Source: Dirofilaria immitis
Lineage: Eukaryota; Nematoda; Chromadorea; Rhabditida; Onchocercidae
Direction: 5' to 3'
Assembly (NCBI GenBank): GCA_024305405.1
Contig: JAKNDB010000104.1
Location: 372,001-436,000, forward strand
Length of the DNA stretch: 64,000 nt
Below are positions 38,601 through 51,328 of this stretch, one piece after another. Position 1 is the stretch's first letter. The number at the start of each line of letters is the position of its first letter. Under the pieces are notes generated by a model. The model made no database searches and was not told the DNA's origin. It saw nothing but the letters and a program-made list of their open reading frames with translations. Both the position numbers and the translations under genes were made by a program.

Positions 38601-41600
38601 GATCATCAGCATTCTGTTGGACATCATGCATCGGTTGATGGAACGCCGAATGACTTCCTGCATCATACGCTGAAACATTGAGAATCTCATCGTCGACTAA
38701 TCAAGTCTTCATTATGGCCTCCCATTCGATTCGATCCTGTTGTCATGTTCTCTTAATTTCCATCATTACGTTCAAAAGATAAGAAGCATATCTCACTCAA
38801 AATGATTATTTTCAAAATTGATTCAAAATCACTGATCTTCACGTTTGTCACTAAGCAGTGTCATTTTAAGCATTGGTAACGCGATAAGCATATCTAAAAC
38901 CCCGCGGGATCACATCATCAGATTCTTTCTCAAAATATGCACTATTTTGCTCATACCTTCATCCAATGAGTGTGTTATATCTGCACCCACATTGTGAACT
39001 TTCTCCGATAAATTCGAGATCCCATGAACTGCACCGGATAGCATATCTGATGCAGTATCTTTAACAGTCTCCATTGCTTGATGTCCCATATCTCTTGTTT
39101 GTTCCGCTGTTTCTTTCATCTTATCACTAAAGAGATTTATCGTATCACCGGAAACTTCCCCTTTATTTTAGTGGCATCATCAACAATTCTACTTGACACA
39201 TCCATCACTTTTCCCACACCTATAATAGGCTAAAATTAAAAAAATTCTCTCATCGTTCTTCCTCTTTTTGTTATGCTATATAAAATGAAAATATCATAAT
39301 CACTAGATTATTTACTATAATTTTCATTCCAGCATATATGTGTTTGAAATATGAATTCTGAATTGCTCTAGTGGCTAATCCTACCTTTCAGTAACAAATA
39401 AAAACATAGAGAAAATAAAAAAGAAATCATGCACTTAAACTTAGAAAAATTTATCCAGCACCTAAAAACGTAGAATTTCAGAAATCCCTAATATCCAAAA
39501 TATCTACAATTATTAAAGACAAGATATTTTACAAAATTTCGAGAAAATGATCAGACTCTTTAGAGCTCGACATCGAGCAATTAATTTCAAAAGAAAAATC
39601 CTCAATGAAGACCGTAGTCCCATTTAATTAATTTTTGATAAAGAAAAAAGTAGTCAGACACCCAACTTAAAAACGGATACTAAAAGAGAGATAAAAATTA
39701 AATCAGAATCGATATCCAAAATGACAATACCGACAATCCTTGATGAGTCAATTTCAGCTCCCTTTGTCAAATCACCAGCCTTTAATGTTTTTTTTTTGAT
39801 TAAATATATTGATTTCTCATATTTCCAAAAAATTAGCCTTCAAATAACCATTTTTCCCACTTCATATCTTCATGCAATTTATTTATTTATAGTGAAGCAG
39901 TTTATAATACAGTAGAAAACATCCAAAAAATTTTATGCCTCATATTTTTATTTCATATTGGGCCTGCAGAGATCTCGACACTATTAATATTAATTCAGCT
40001 ATTCGATATTATTTGCTATATGCAGAGAACGAAACATATTATTCTCGCCTACCTTTTTATCTGCATTATACACTTATCTTATATTGGAATAAGAGTAATG
40101 CAATTTCAACTTTAAGAGAAAATCTCACAAACCAAGCAATAAATATTAGTTATGCAATAACATTCACCTGCTTGAGCTACATCGCTCATTTTCTCAAAGG
40201 CACTCTCCGCAAACTCTTCAGCTCTAGGCAAAATTCTGCTGTATTGCTCCTCTGACTCAAATCCGTGATCCATTATGTTTTCCTTAAACAAGATTTTTAG
40301 TTGTTGCTTAGAAACTTGCAATTTTCAGCAAAAGAATCTTATTGCATAATATATGAATAGAAAAATCCGATCTCGATAACTTCTGATTCATAAGCCGGGA
40401 TATGTCATATATAATCGCATATACTAAGTTATTATGAAATTTCTGCATTTAAAAATAATGATAGCATAGCAAAAAAAATCCTTTTCTGCTCTTCTCACCT
40501 TTCTTCTTCTTTCTAATGCACTATTATTTAATATCGCGCTAGATCATAGACTCAAATTTATTGCTTGTAGTATCTCTCATTGTACGCTCTGCATAAAAAC
40601 CTTTCAAAATATAAAAGATATGAAACTTAACTAATTAATAGCTCATACATATAATCAACCTTGATGAGTTAATAAAAAGTATTACTTATGTTACGCATAA
40701 TCAATGGCTAACCAATTATACTTCCAGTCTTTCCTTCTATTCTTTCTGCACAATGAAATATCATTCAATTATCTTCCTATGAAATGCACAAGAGGACATA
40801 CAAGAGAAATATCAATAATGCTTCTGAGGATATTAACCAGTAAATATACACATACACTATAGAACAAAAAATAATAAAAGGATGATTAAATGTGGTAAGG
40901 ATTGGAAAGAGAAATGATGAAAGAGAATATACATAACGAATCAATCATTGAGAAATCTAGAAAATGAATCACTAAAAATCTGAAAAATGAAGCATTTAAA
41001 AAAAAAAACTGCAATCTGTTACAATTGATGAACAATACATGTTAACAATTGACCTCTACGTATTATCAACGTATTGGCTAGTATTATTAGGGAATAATTT
41101 CATCAAAAGTTATTTGATAAGGAAAAGGGATTAATTAAGCAAGAACAGAGAAGGATGATGGTATGCTCAGTAATTCAAGGAACAATTTTTAATGCAGAAT
41201 GAATGGATTAGTTTCCACCAGCAGTAACTGCCCGTCATCATTTCGTCTATACTTTCCTCTCTATCCTTCCCACATTATTCTAATAAACAGCAATATTCTC
41301 AACAAAACATTCTGTTCAGAGGAATATAGAGAAAGAGTGGCATGAAAAGTGCTTGCAATAGTCATTTCACTGCATTAAACATTATTTCAATTTATTCAAA
41401 AAAAAAAAAAAAAAAAAAAGAAATTCCATCAAGGTTGTACGTCGCGGACATTGCTGCATTGAAAGAGGCATTCTTTTTCATCGATTTGAGTAATACTGGA
41501 TAACAGTAGATGATATAAAGATACCTTCCAACTGACACAATTCCAGCATGCCTGTTGGAGTAAAGGATAAAACGGCAAGGTCTGTTTTTCACAAAGTAAT

Positions 41601-44145
41601 TTCGATAAATTTATTGATCCTTCCAATAAACTAATAAGGAGCAGGTAATGTATTTCGAAATTATTAAATGTCTTCATGATTAATTACACTTGAGTTCCAA
41701 GATCAATATATTATCTGTAAGGCAACTTAAAATGAACCAAGTGTGCAATTTAAATCCAAAAAATATATGCCAATCACGAATAATATTAAATATAAAATAT
41801 GATTTTAAAAATTAGTTTAGGATTGACAACAGCAAGATTATAATATCTAAAAGAACATCCAACATTCTTTGATATAATTGCGATTTAATCGCATTCAAAC
41901 ATAATTATTCTTGAAAGTTTCTAATTGTTTCTTTCAATTTTTGGTATATTTGAATCGAAAGAACATAAAAGAAAAAAAAGAAATACCATGTGAAGAACCT
42001 TCATTGTTGTCTATTAGAGATGAACAAAAAATCATAGAAATGAGCAATGGTGCAAGAATGGGAGGAAATGAAAGAGGAGCAATTGAAAAGGATAGAGAAT
42101 TGAAAGCCACTAGTGCAATGGAACAAACCTAAAGTAATTCCTTTATTTACTAAATGACAAAAGAAAATAAAATTACTAGTTCTGTAATCTAGAACATTCA
42201 TTATCCTAAAGTTTAGCAATTCACAATACATCATTCCTCACTGAACATCCCTATTTAATAGCATACATCCTTTATAAATTCAAATCTTTGTGCAAATTGA
42301 CAAAAAATCAGTTCTTCCTTAAAAATATTTTTCTGCTAGTTCTGTTATTATGAATCTTTTCAGAAGTCTGAGCACACGACATGCACATTCACTATAAAAA
42401 GTAGCAAAAGACCTGATCATCAGCGTATTCAAAGCTTCATCTCTACAGAGGATATAAAAGTTTGGCAAAAAAAAGGAAAAACTGAAAAAGATTCAGAAAT
42501 GGCTAATTTCCTTTATGGATAAAGATTTTGAAACAGTGGCAGTGATAAATTATTTCGTCTCAAAAAGCAACAATTGTAAGCAATAACAAATAACTTACAA
42601 AATTTTTTCGATCATCTTTCCTCTTATCATTTTCATCGTTATGTAACTGTAACATTCCAAATGGCAATGTGTTATCAGTTAATCCAGCACTGAAAGATGC
42701 AAAACTGAAATGATAAATGTTAGAGAAATATCAAACAGTTCAAATAGTTTTAACATTATTTAAAGTCGACTATCTACCCGATAATGACAATTCAAACTCA
42801 AACAAACAAACTTCAATAACTTGAAATTCAAAAACCCGTAGTTAATATTTCTGGAACAAATTAAGATGAAGAAAACTGAAATTTTACACGAATCCAGAAA
42901 TACCTACGAAAAGAAAATCATTACTGGATCGGTCTTTAGAACGAAAATATGCATTAGTAGATGGATCAGTCTAGAATTTATCGGATAAATGTGATAGCAT
43001 AGGTCAATTTCAGAAAGTATTATAATTACAATTCAAACAACTTTTTAATGGAAGTGAGAATAAAAACTCTGAACAGCATTAGAAATTATCTAATTCATTA
43101 TTTGCATACTTCCGATGCCTAAAACAATTTGACATAGTGCGGAACTTTAAACTCAGCTCTATCTTTACTTCTGACATTTCAAAATTGCTTCTTCACTCAA
43201 TTTTACTGAATCATATTAAACATAATAATAAAATAATATGCTTCGCAAAGTAAAGAAAAATCAAAAACAACTACTGCAGAAGCAATCAAAAACGTTTTTA
43301 ATGTCTTGAGTTTAGAACTATCAATTATTAGGTTGCTCTTGCAATTCAAAAACTTTGTTAATTGCATAATTGGAAATGATAACCTTCGTTGCACATCGCT
43401 ATGCTCTACCTTCACAAATTCATTGCTGCTACCATCAGAGGAACTTGAAGGACTAGAAGTAATTACGTCATATGTGTCATCGCCACTAATTTTTGCGACA
43501 TCAACTGCTTAGTTGTAATTAGTGATGCAGCTGTAATACCCGGTGGACTGCTAACAGCAGGTTCGAATCCAACTCTCTTTCCTATAACATTTTTATTTAA
43601 CAATATCAGTACAATAAAAACTTCCATTTCATATTTTTTTAATTTTTTTGAAGAAGTAATTTAGCTCAGAATACATAATTATTATTTCCCTTCCTACTCA
43701 AGATGTTTTCATATATTTTTAGACCAATCGTAATAGAGATCGCGATTGAAGTAAAATTAAAATAATGCTTTGCCTCAATAAGTGCGATGCAATGTACTGC
43801 AATTAATATAACATCACAATGCAAAGTTTTATTTCATCTCTCTTTTCGATCTCCCGCTAAGATCACTTATGAAATAAAGTTCCAACAAACTAATTAAAAA
43901 TAATATCGATAACTTTTGCTAAAACACCTTTGTACTAGCCATTTTCTTTGCAAATATTGCATTTTTTCTATTTTTTTTATTAGTAAATTCATTTCCTTTA
44001 ACATTTGCGGCGAACCAATACACCTGAAATCATGATAATAATTTGAAAAGGATAAAAATGTTTTGTAATTAGCTCCTACGTTCATAGGAGCTGTTGGTGA
44101 TGCGGATGATCGATATTCTGGATAAAGCTTGGAAACAGGCTCCAT
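30217..44145 (-). CDS. ret-1: Reticulon, long isoform (ER membrane-shaping protein)
   Basis: Reticulons insert hydrophobic hairpins into the ER membrane and bend it into tubules. Common 3' exons in transcript order: 31815-31608, 31382-31244, 30997-30928, 30760-30655, 30277-30217. They encode a complete reticulon-homology domain: DVIYWRDPKKSGAILLV, a first hydrophobic hairpin, GFRIYKLVEAQIKK, a loop ending LRRLFLVESIMDSVK, a second hairpin (FGLLLWALTYVSCWFSGLSL), then IPKVYEVYQEPID. Long-isoform exons: 44145-44080, 44023-43928, 43581-43384, 42704-42599, 40282-40168, 39219-38957, 38669-38493, 37558-37466, 37357-37296, 37016-36964, 36746-36652; they carry an amphipathic LEA-like stretch and a PRPPTPPKELDDED segment. 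The total is about 640 residues. Frame breaks are at 39158-39161 and near 43509. The 44023-43928 exon and its junction with the next (one base short) are the least certain. The 37466 donor is GC. A start at 40273 is a possible alternative. Confidence 0.88.
32684..34100 (-). promoter_or_regulatory. Probable promoter region of the short reticulon isoform
   Basis: By position this is the upstream region of the internal first exon and at the same time part of a long-isoform intron. It is locally richer in GC and contains CTG/CAG-type triplet runs (33500-33580, 33757-33845) and a purine tract (33990-34050). No TATA box or factor site can be named with confidence. Confidence 0.35.
33500..33845. repeat. 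CTG/CAG and AGTAGC triplet repeat clusters
   Basis: Two interrupted triplet clusters: CTG/CTA-type around 33500-33580 and AGCAGC/AGTAGC/AACAAC around 33757-33845. No open frame with splice signals supports a coding role. They lie upstream of the short reticulon first exon. Confidence 0.7.
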
Positions 44146-45836
44146 TAAGAAAGATTACGTTCACACGTTTTGACAGAAAGTTTGCTCTCAAATTTATCGT
44201 TTAATAAAACCTGAAATAAATGAAGACCTTTGGAATTTTGCAACTCCAACATTCTAAATATACCAACTTTACCATACCTAATATTTAGACAGAACTAGAA
44301 GACTACTGACATAACTTTACAAATTTTATAGTTCCGATGTTCATAGCAGCTGTTGATGCTATGGAAATGATCGATGCCCTACCAAACTCGATATATCCGT
44401 CTTACTCGTTTTTATCACACCTTATTCGATATTAATCTCAACCAATGCAATGAATAGCGAAAGTTAATTGCAATCATACTTGTTCACCTTTAGCTCGCGT
44501 ATGCAAATGTCTCGAGAATGACGCAGATCATTAACGGTTGAAATCTTGGCAAATCAAAAACGAAAATAAAAATTCAATAATCATTGCTTCCCAACATTAA
44601 TTACTTCTCGCTTCCCTTCCTTACTATTTCGAATCCTCTTCTGTCTTCTAATCCTCCTATTTTGCAACGCTCTCTATTCTCTATACTGGAAAAGAAAAAG
44701 ATGTGGTACTCATTCTGAAATCGTTTTGATCATATCATAGGCTAGAAAAAATTTTGATCGATTTTGAAATGGATCAGAAACGAAGCATCGCATGTTATGG
44801 CTATAAAATTATCATATTAACAAGGAAATGACCAAAAATGTCACCATGACTATAAATTGAACACATTGGCATGGCCATAAAATGGATATTGCCATCGGAA
44901 AAAATTGGCCAACATATGCTATTCTTTTTAAGATTTTCTTTTAAATTTCTAGGCTTTAGGTATTGTACATCCTATTAGTACATCAACTCTATTAAGGATC
45001 ATATCAATGCTAAATAAATATTGTATGAATCTTGGCCATTTTAATTTTTTTTATTAGAAATTTACTCGAAAAATGGAATGAATTATTTATTTTATCGATG
45101 ATACTCTCTTATTTTACTAAATTCTTAAAAATTCCAATCATTTTTATCAATTGAAAAATATATCCTTATTATTATTTTATGCCATTGTAAATTTGGATGA
45201 ATATATGATCATATAAATTTCTCGAATACTTGTTGTTATTTCTTCCTAGTTATTGATTTATTTATTTATTTGTTTTTCTAATAAATTATATCAAACAATG
45301 TCCTGTTTCATCTGCCATTATTCTTTTTGAGATATATATAAATCATTCTTCTATATAAATAATATAAACAAAAAATAATAATAATTATTATAATGCAGTT
45401 TTACGTGAAAGAAACAGGAACAATCAAATTTATTAGAAAAAAAATGATATATACATTCATACCGATGAATATATAATTTTACTTATTATGCCATATTGAA
45501 TTATTCTGTCTTTGATTTCAATTTTTAAATGTTTGTAATAATTATATGAATTATTAATTAAATAATAATTTTCATAAAAATGAATTAAGCCTATTGGGCC
45601 GTAATAAATAATAACAGTATATTTCTAGTGGAAAGAAGAAAAATTTCCAACTTTTTATCAATAATAACTCCATTTTCTCAATACGTCCTATTTATTTGAA
45701 AGTACATTGAATCATTTTCCATCTCGCAATTGTCCTCATTTCGAGAGGATCATATTAGTTAATATATATTTCTTGAGAGAATTATATACGATCTGTCTAA
45801 TTAAATCATCCTTATATTCTTCACTTGTTAAGGTAT
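44146..45836. other. Shared upstream region of reticulon (-) and the secreted-protein gene (+)
   Basis: The 5' ends of two divergent genes flank this 1.7-kb AT-rich stretch, so it should hold both promoters. No gene is visible. Around 44336-44385 there is a diverged copy of the first reticulon exon region (TTCATAGCAGCTGTTGATG versus TTCATAGGAGCTGTTGGTG). Confidence 0.5.
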
Positions 45837-48663
45837 ATGTTGCCAATTTATTGTATTCGCATCTTAATTAATACTTTCGTCGAATTCGCTTCTAGTGAGT
45901 TTATTTTTGAAAATATTTCACGCTTTTCAGTGATATTAATTTATTAAATTGGCTTGTTGGAATAAAATACGAAAGATATTTAATAAATTAAAATTTTCTT
46001 TATTGTTTTAGCGTCCAACTTCCATCAAAGATTGTCGTAAATAACGGAAAAATAATTGAATTCCATTGATATATCACGATATTATTTGTACTGTTAAAAT
46101 TAAAACTTATATTTTTGATTTGATTTAAGAATTCGTCATCTATGTTTAAAGTGAGATTTGCTATTAAGTTTCTCGATTTAGAAATTGGAGAGCTATATTT
46201 GAAATGAAATTAATATATGATAAAAACGCTTATATTTGCATACCTAAAATTTAACTTATTTGTTTTATAAGTTGATGCTATCAATAAATAAATAAATGAT
46301 ATATTTAATAATATTTTTTCAAGGCGTTCAGTTTAATACAGAACCACGGTTTACTTCCTTAACACCGTATCAGACTGCGGATTCATTACCACCACCGGTT
46401 TATGGTTTTTGGAAGATCGATCCGATATAGATGAAAAGTTGACAGCTGTTAAAAGCATTCAAATTCCTAAATCGATCAGGAATTGGAGAAATTATTACAA
46501 CATTGAACATAAAAAGGAGATGAAAAAAATTCGAGTTTATTTTCCGAGAAACTCTTGTCACCAGCTAATGTTCAATCGAAAAATTGGGAAATACCGCCTG
46601 GTGCTAAGCTTATCGGTTATAATGTACAAATGATATCAAGCTATATACCAACAATATATCTTGAGAAAAATAATAAAAGAAGATTGAAGTCAGGAAATTC
46701 TGCAGTGACTACAGATATCTATTCAAAACACCTTCCTGGTTACAATATGACTATGAAAGGACCAACCGGTAAGAAGTACGATGTTAATCAGCGAAGTAAT
46801 GAAATGGATACATTAACTGCTCAAATAGATTGGCTCGAGAATAACACTGATAACGTACTATTGAAGGATGAACCAACTGTACATACAAATTTTCGTCAAT
46901 GGAAGAATAGATTTCTCGAAAAACGAGAAGATTCCGTTGATTCTACTGGTACCACCGTTGGGATAGTCGATTTTAGTAGTTTCCTGTGGCCAATTATTGA
47001 AGCTGAACCGGAAGTTGCAAAAAGAAAGAACAAAGTATTGGCATAAATCACAGTATCACAGGAAACAATGATGTCGCTATTTCGGTTAATCCTACCAAGC
47101 ATAACCTTTTAATCTCGGAAAAAAATGCACATATCACAACAACAGTAAAGCCAGATTCCCGAAATACAAAGAATCGATTAGAAGGAGAAATATCGAATGA
47201 TTCGATTCCAATATTGCAATCAAACGTAGCGATCAGTAGCGCAGAAAGCATTCCTCGCATGGCGTCAATATATGATATTGACGGCTTAACACCGTTTATT
47301 TCCATGGGAAGAAAAAGCGTAGAAAAACCTCAGCTTGCAACTTCAGAAAATACGAACTTATTAATAAAAAGCAAATATAATAGTGAAATGGTGGAACATT
47401 CAACTTCAATTCCAGAAGCGCGGGATGAAATGAAAAAAACAGAACAAATTTCTTTTTTCGTCAGTTTAATTCGACAAACCTGCAAATGATTCAACCGACT
47501 ACCCCAATATCTGAAAGACTAACAAAAATAAAAATGTCTCAAATACCTTTGAAAATATCAAAATTATCAATAATAGTACCAGAAATTACTACTAATAGTG
47601 CATTAGTTCAACAAAATAATATCAATAGGAATCGATTTACAACTGATACTATCTTGATGATAAAACCATATGAACATGAAGAAGGAGTAAAAGCTATGAA
47701 AGGATCATCGGATGTTCAAGTTGTTAGTCCTGCAATTTTGCAGAATTCGACTATGGTAACAACATCAGATGCTTTAATCATGGCACAAACGACAATAATG
47801 AATGTTGATTCTTCGGAATTTGACGATGAAAACTATGAGGAAACAGAACAAAATGACATGAATGCTGATAATTTGGATTTTTTTCCATCAGTCCAATAAA
47901 GCTGAAGCTCGAAAATCCAATGAAATTTTTGGAAACAAAACCTACTAATAAGCAAAGACATGATAGGAATAAGAAATTGGATTTTGATCAGGATTATAGG
48001 AATATAAGTGATTATGATGAATATGAGAAATCATTTCAAGCAGCAAAATCTATTGAAAACGATAGTAATGATAACGACAAGTTATCAAAAAAAAGTTAAC
48101 TGATGAAAAGAATATTGCTAAAAATCAGAACAATGAAGATATTAGTAGTAGCAGTAAAGAAAACTTTAGAAATGATTATAATGAAAAAGATAACGACGAT
48201 ATTGTTTATAATGATAACGACGATAATGATGATAGTAGTGAGGATAATTCAAAAATGATTAAAAAAATGATGAAGAAATATCGCAGTCAGAAGAGAATAG
48301 CGAAGAAAAACAAAAACAAGTTAATGGACCTATCTTTTCTCCGGAGCAAATCCCAAGCTTCGAAGAATGGTTATCCAGTTTACCGATACAACCTTTTCCA
48401 TTCCCGAATGTTAAAAGCGGTGCACAAAATCATCAACTGTCAACTAATCATTTTCATGTACCTTTCTTGAGGTCATTTAAAGATAACAGAAGAGAAGGAG
48501 TCACGGATGAGAAAAGTAATAAGCAAGAAGGACATCATTTAGATATAAATTCGAAAAAAAGCAAAAATCACAGCTGCACGATTATGATAATTCAAACGAA
48601 AATGAAAAAAGTCATTTTCAAGAGCAACGATTCACGTTGTCGAGAAATGTACCATATGAATAA
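45837..48663 (+). CDS. Long low-complexity secreted protein, unrecognised
   Basis: I do not recognise the family. Exon 1 (45837-45894) encodes a signal peptide, MLPIYCIRILINTFVEFAS; it lies four bases after an acceptor-like TTAAG and splices (GTGAGT donor) in frame to one very large exon, 46324-48663, giving about 800 residues. The start of the mature region has TPYQTADSLPPPVYGF; later parts are rich in Ser, Thr, Asn, Lys and Asp with no repeats or Cys framework. An acidic stretch near 48190-48245 reads YNDNDDNDDSSEDN, and a more ordered segment follows: IFSPEQIPSFEEWLSSLPIQ. The end is SRNVPYE. Eight frame breaks, nearly all one base missing from a homopolymer, are at 46406-46410, 46523-46529, 47042-47047, 47453-47458, 47878-47884, 48087-48094, 48261-48267 and 48554-48560. 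Codon use and content stay alike across all breaks, which argues for one intact gene. Confidence 0.72.
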
Positions 48664-49712
48664 GTAATTATAATCGAGAATATGATAAAGATACTTACAA
48701 ACAAAATTTGTAAAGTTGAAGAAAAAAATGCTTCACCTCAGATTTGCATAGATATTGAAAACAAACATTTTTATATCATCACGTTGTAATTTATTCAAAT
48801 TTTCAATTTATAATTTAAAATACGATAAAGGTTGTTTAAATCTAATGCATTTTTTTACAATCATTTAATCTTAAATTTTGATGATTTCTGATTTTTATTT
48901 ACAAATAATTAATTGATGCATATCATACTGCTGTTGAATAATAATATGTTAATAGTTTGGCATAAAATATTTTATAAATGTTTTATCATTAACAAAATTA
49001 TAAGTAAAAAATGATAATCACAGAAATTCAGAGTTAAGTAAAAATTATATGAAACTATAAAGAGAATACAAATAACACTGAAATGAGAATTAAACAAATA
49101 TTTGAAAAAAAAATTTTAATGATTTTTTGAGAATGTTCAATCATTTCAGGATGAAGAGAAAATGAACAGATATATATACATATATATATATGTATAATCG
49201 ATTTTTAAGGAATGGTAAATATAATTGATCCAACAAAAACTATAAATTCCTAAACATTTAGAATTCATCTCAAAAAATATTTAATTCTAATCTTTAAATA
49301 TTATGAAAGGAAGGATTGATATGATATTTTAAGGGAAAATAGAATGAAACTTTTTTACATTTTTATCACCTTCCGTCTTTCCCGTAACATCGAATGATAC
49401 ATTATATTAAATAATTTTACTGTTTGGAACTACTGATGTCTTCTTTTTTCATTTGAAGTTTTTTTTTTTTAAACATCTTTTCAAATTTATCTTTTTCATC
49501 GACTTGTTTCTATGTACATAATTGCTCTTAATGTTAGCTATACTAAATTAATCATCAACTATAAATCAATTTGAAACTAAGATCGATAATGGACAAGAAA
49601 TCATACCGTGGTAAACATTTCCATATTTGTTAAAAATTTCCAATGAATTTTTTTATTATAAAAGAACTAAAATGAAGTGAAAAAGATTATTTGACATTTA
49701 TTTACATATACA
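48664..49712. other. Intergenic AT-rich space between convergent genes
   Basis: No coding content is visible. A short palindromic TATATACATATATATATATG run lies around 49168-49190. Confidence 0.55.
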
Positions 49713-51042
49713 TTACCATAAATGAAGAAACAATATGAAGATGCTAGTAATATTAAGTAGAACAACAACACGGAGTTTCACAGTATCACCATTACAAAGA
49801 TATCCACTGCAAGCGTACAGAATGCCTTGTGCACGATCCATTTTTGTATCCACTAACTGAATCTGAAAATAGCCTGAAAATTAAATCTTAGAGTATTGAA
49901 CCTTAAGTTATTCATTTTATCATAACGTGGGACGTGACATTTTAGTAAAAGAATTCACGTTACGCGCTTGCAACTACGATTTCAAAGAACTTGATATAGA
50001 AAAAGTTTATCTCATCTCGAAATTTACATAATTTATTCTTATTGTCGGCGAAAGCCGAAGGATGTAAATTAATTATACATCGATCAAAACGTCAAAGGGT
50101 CAAAGAGCGTTACGGCAAGTATTATAAACGAAGAGAAAATCATGATATACAAGGAACGTTAAAATTCAAATGGCGTGCCATAGTTGCAGAGAGGTCAATA
50201 AACTAAAAGGATGAACATATTTACCACTAAAAATTCTGATTTGCGGGTCAACAAAATAAAGTCAACCAATCATGAAGCGATATGTTGAAAATTAGCTTCG
50301 AAGTATTTAAAGATAAGGTTTTTGAAGTTAGAATTAGTTCAGTCTAACAGTTCGGAAATACAATTCGACATAGTTCGACTAATTTGCCAGTAGCACAATT
50401 TCGAAGACAATTCGACGACAGTAGGAGCCATAGTTCAATGGCATGAGCAACAGCAATGGTGAAACGAAAGAAGTATGGCAGTCGCAAAAGAAAGATATGA
50501 CATTGTAGTAAGCATCTAGACACTTACTCATTTTCCTCAATTACTGTTATGTTTACTGTATTAATCCATACCATTGTATCAACGCCATATTGTATTATAA
50601 TATTGTATAAACAGAAATAAAGCTTACTGTTGATCTAGTCAATTGATCAAGTCAAGTTATATCAGCAAGATGAAATAAATCTCAAATTAATAAGCTATAA
50701 AAAATTTCCCAGCATCTAATGCTTATTCACTTCTTCTAAAGTTCAACTTCGATATAAATTCAAATGAGATAAACGAAGCAGTTGCTAATATAATTCCAAA
50801 TTGAAAACAGCGCTGATATTTTAGGAATCTATATCTGATACTTCTAAAAATGCTTTTAGAAGTATTATATATGAAAATTATTTTGAAATTTCGATCAAAA
50901 GAAATGTGCAAATATTTACTTCAATAAAATGTTAAATATTTGAAATACAAAATTTCTAGCAATGAAAATAGCAAATGTTTTATCATTCTCGAAAAATTTC
51001 GGTATATCGAATGATTAGGTATTTTGGATTTTTAAATCAGGA

Positions 51043-51099
<57 letters not shown>

Positions 51100-51328
51100 C
51101 TAAATTGAAAAATATATTCTAAATTGGAATAGCTATTATAAAATGTATGGGTTTTTTTATTCAATTTTCATTCCATTATCCATAAAATTTTTGAACGGTT
51201 AGCATAATTCGATAATCTATAGCCAACCTGTGTACTGCCATATTGAATTATTTGATTGAATAAATTTCTATCCATATCCATCCACATAGCTCGATTCCAG
51301 CAATCACGAACTATTGTTGGACCCTTTT
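49713..51328 (-). CDS. Probable small three-finger/Ly6-like protein, 5' part unresolved
   Basis: Two exons join in phase 0: 51328-51228 (EKGPTIVRDCWNRAMWMDMD, ending YGSTQ) and 49862-49713 (IQLVDTKMDRAQGILYACSG, then YLCNGD and a hydrophobic tail VVVLLNITSIFILFLHLW before TAA). The pattern Cys near the start, CSGYLCNG near the end and a C-terminal hydrophobic segment resembles Ly6-type GPI-anchored proteins of nematodes. An upstream exon with signal peptide must exist, because 51328 begins in phase 1. A candidate lies at 51817-51640 (contains SCDRVKKSLPVVPCHKN) but its splice sites do not fit cleanly. Function unknown. The 1.4-kb intron contains the LTR-like block. Confidence 0.42.
49928..50667. 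mobile_element. Possible solo-LTR-like insertion
   Basis: A 0.7-kb block whose base composition is visibly less AT-biased than its surroundings. It begins TGGGACGTGACA, contains the stem-loop TCGGCGAAAGCCGA at 50045-50058, repeated AATTCGAC motifs around 50360-50430, AATAAA at 50616 and a possible end ATCAGCA at 50667. TG...CA ends plus an internal polyadenylation signal suit an LTR, but I see no clear target-site duplication and no coding region. It lies inside an intron of the minus-strand gene. Boundaries are approximate. Confidence 0.25.
51046..51095. repeat. TA microsatellite
   Basis: About 25 uninterrupted TA units in the intron of the minus-strand three-finger-like gene. Confidence 0.95.

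Noticed and set aside
43540..43580. GGTTCGAATCC, a tRNA T-loop-like motif
   Set aside because: No acceptor, D or anticodon stems can be formed around it, and it lies in a coding exon (RVGFEPAV on the minus strand).
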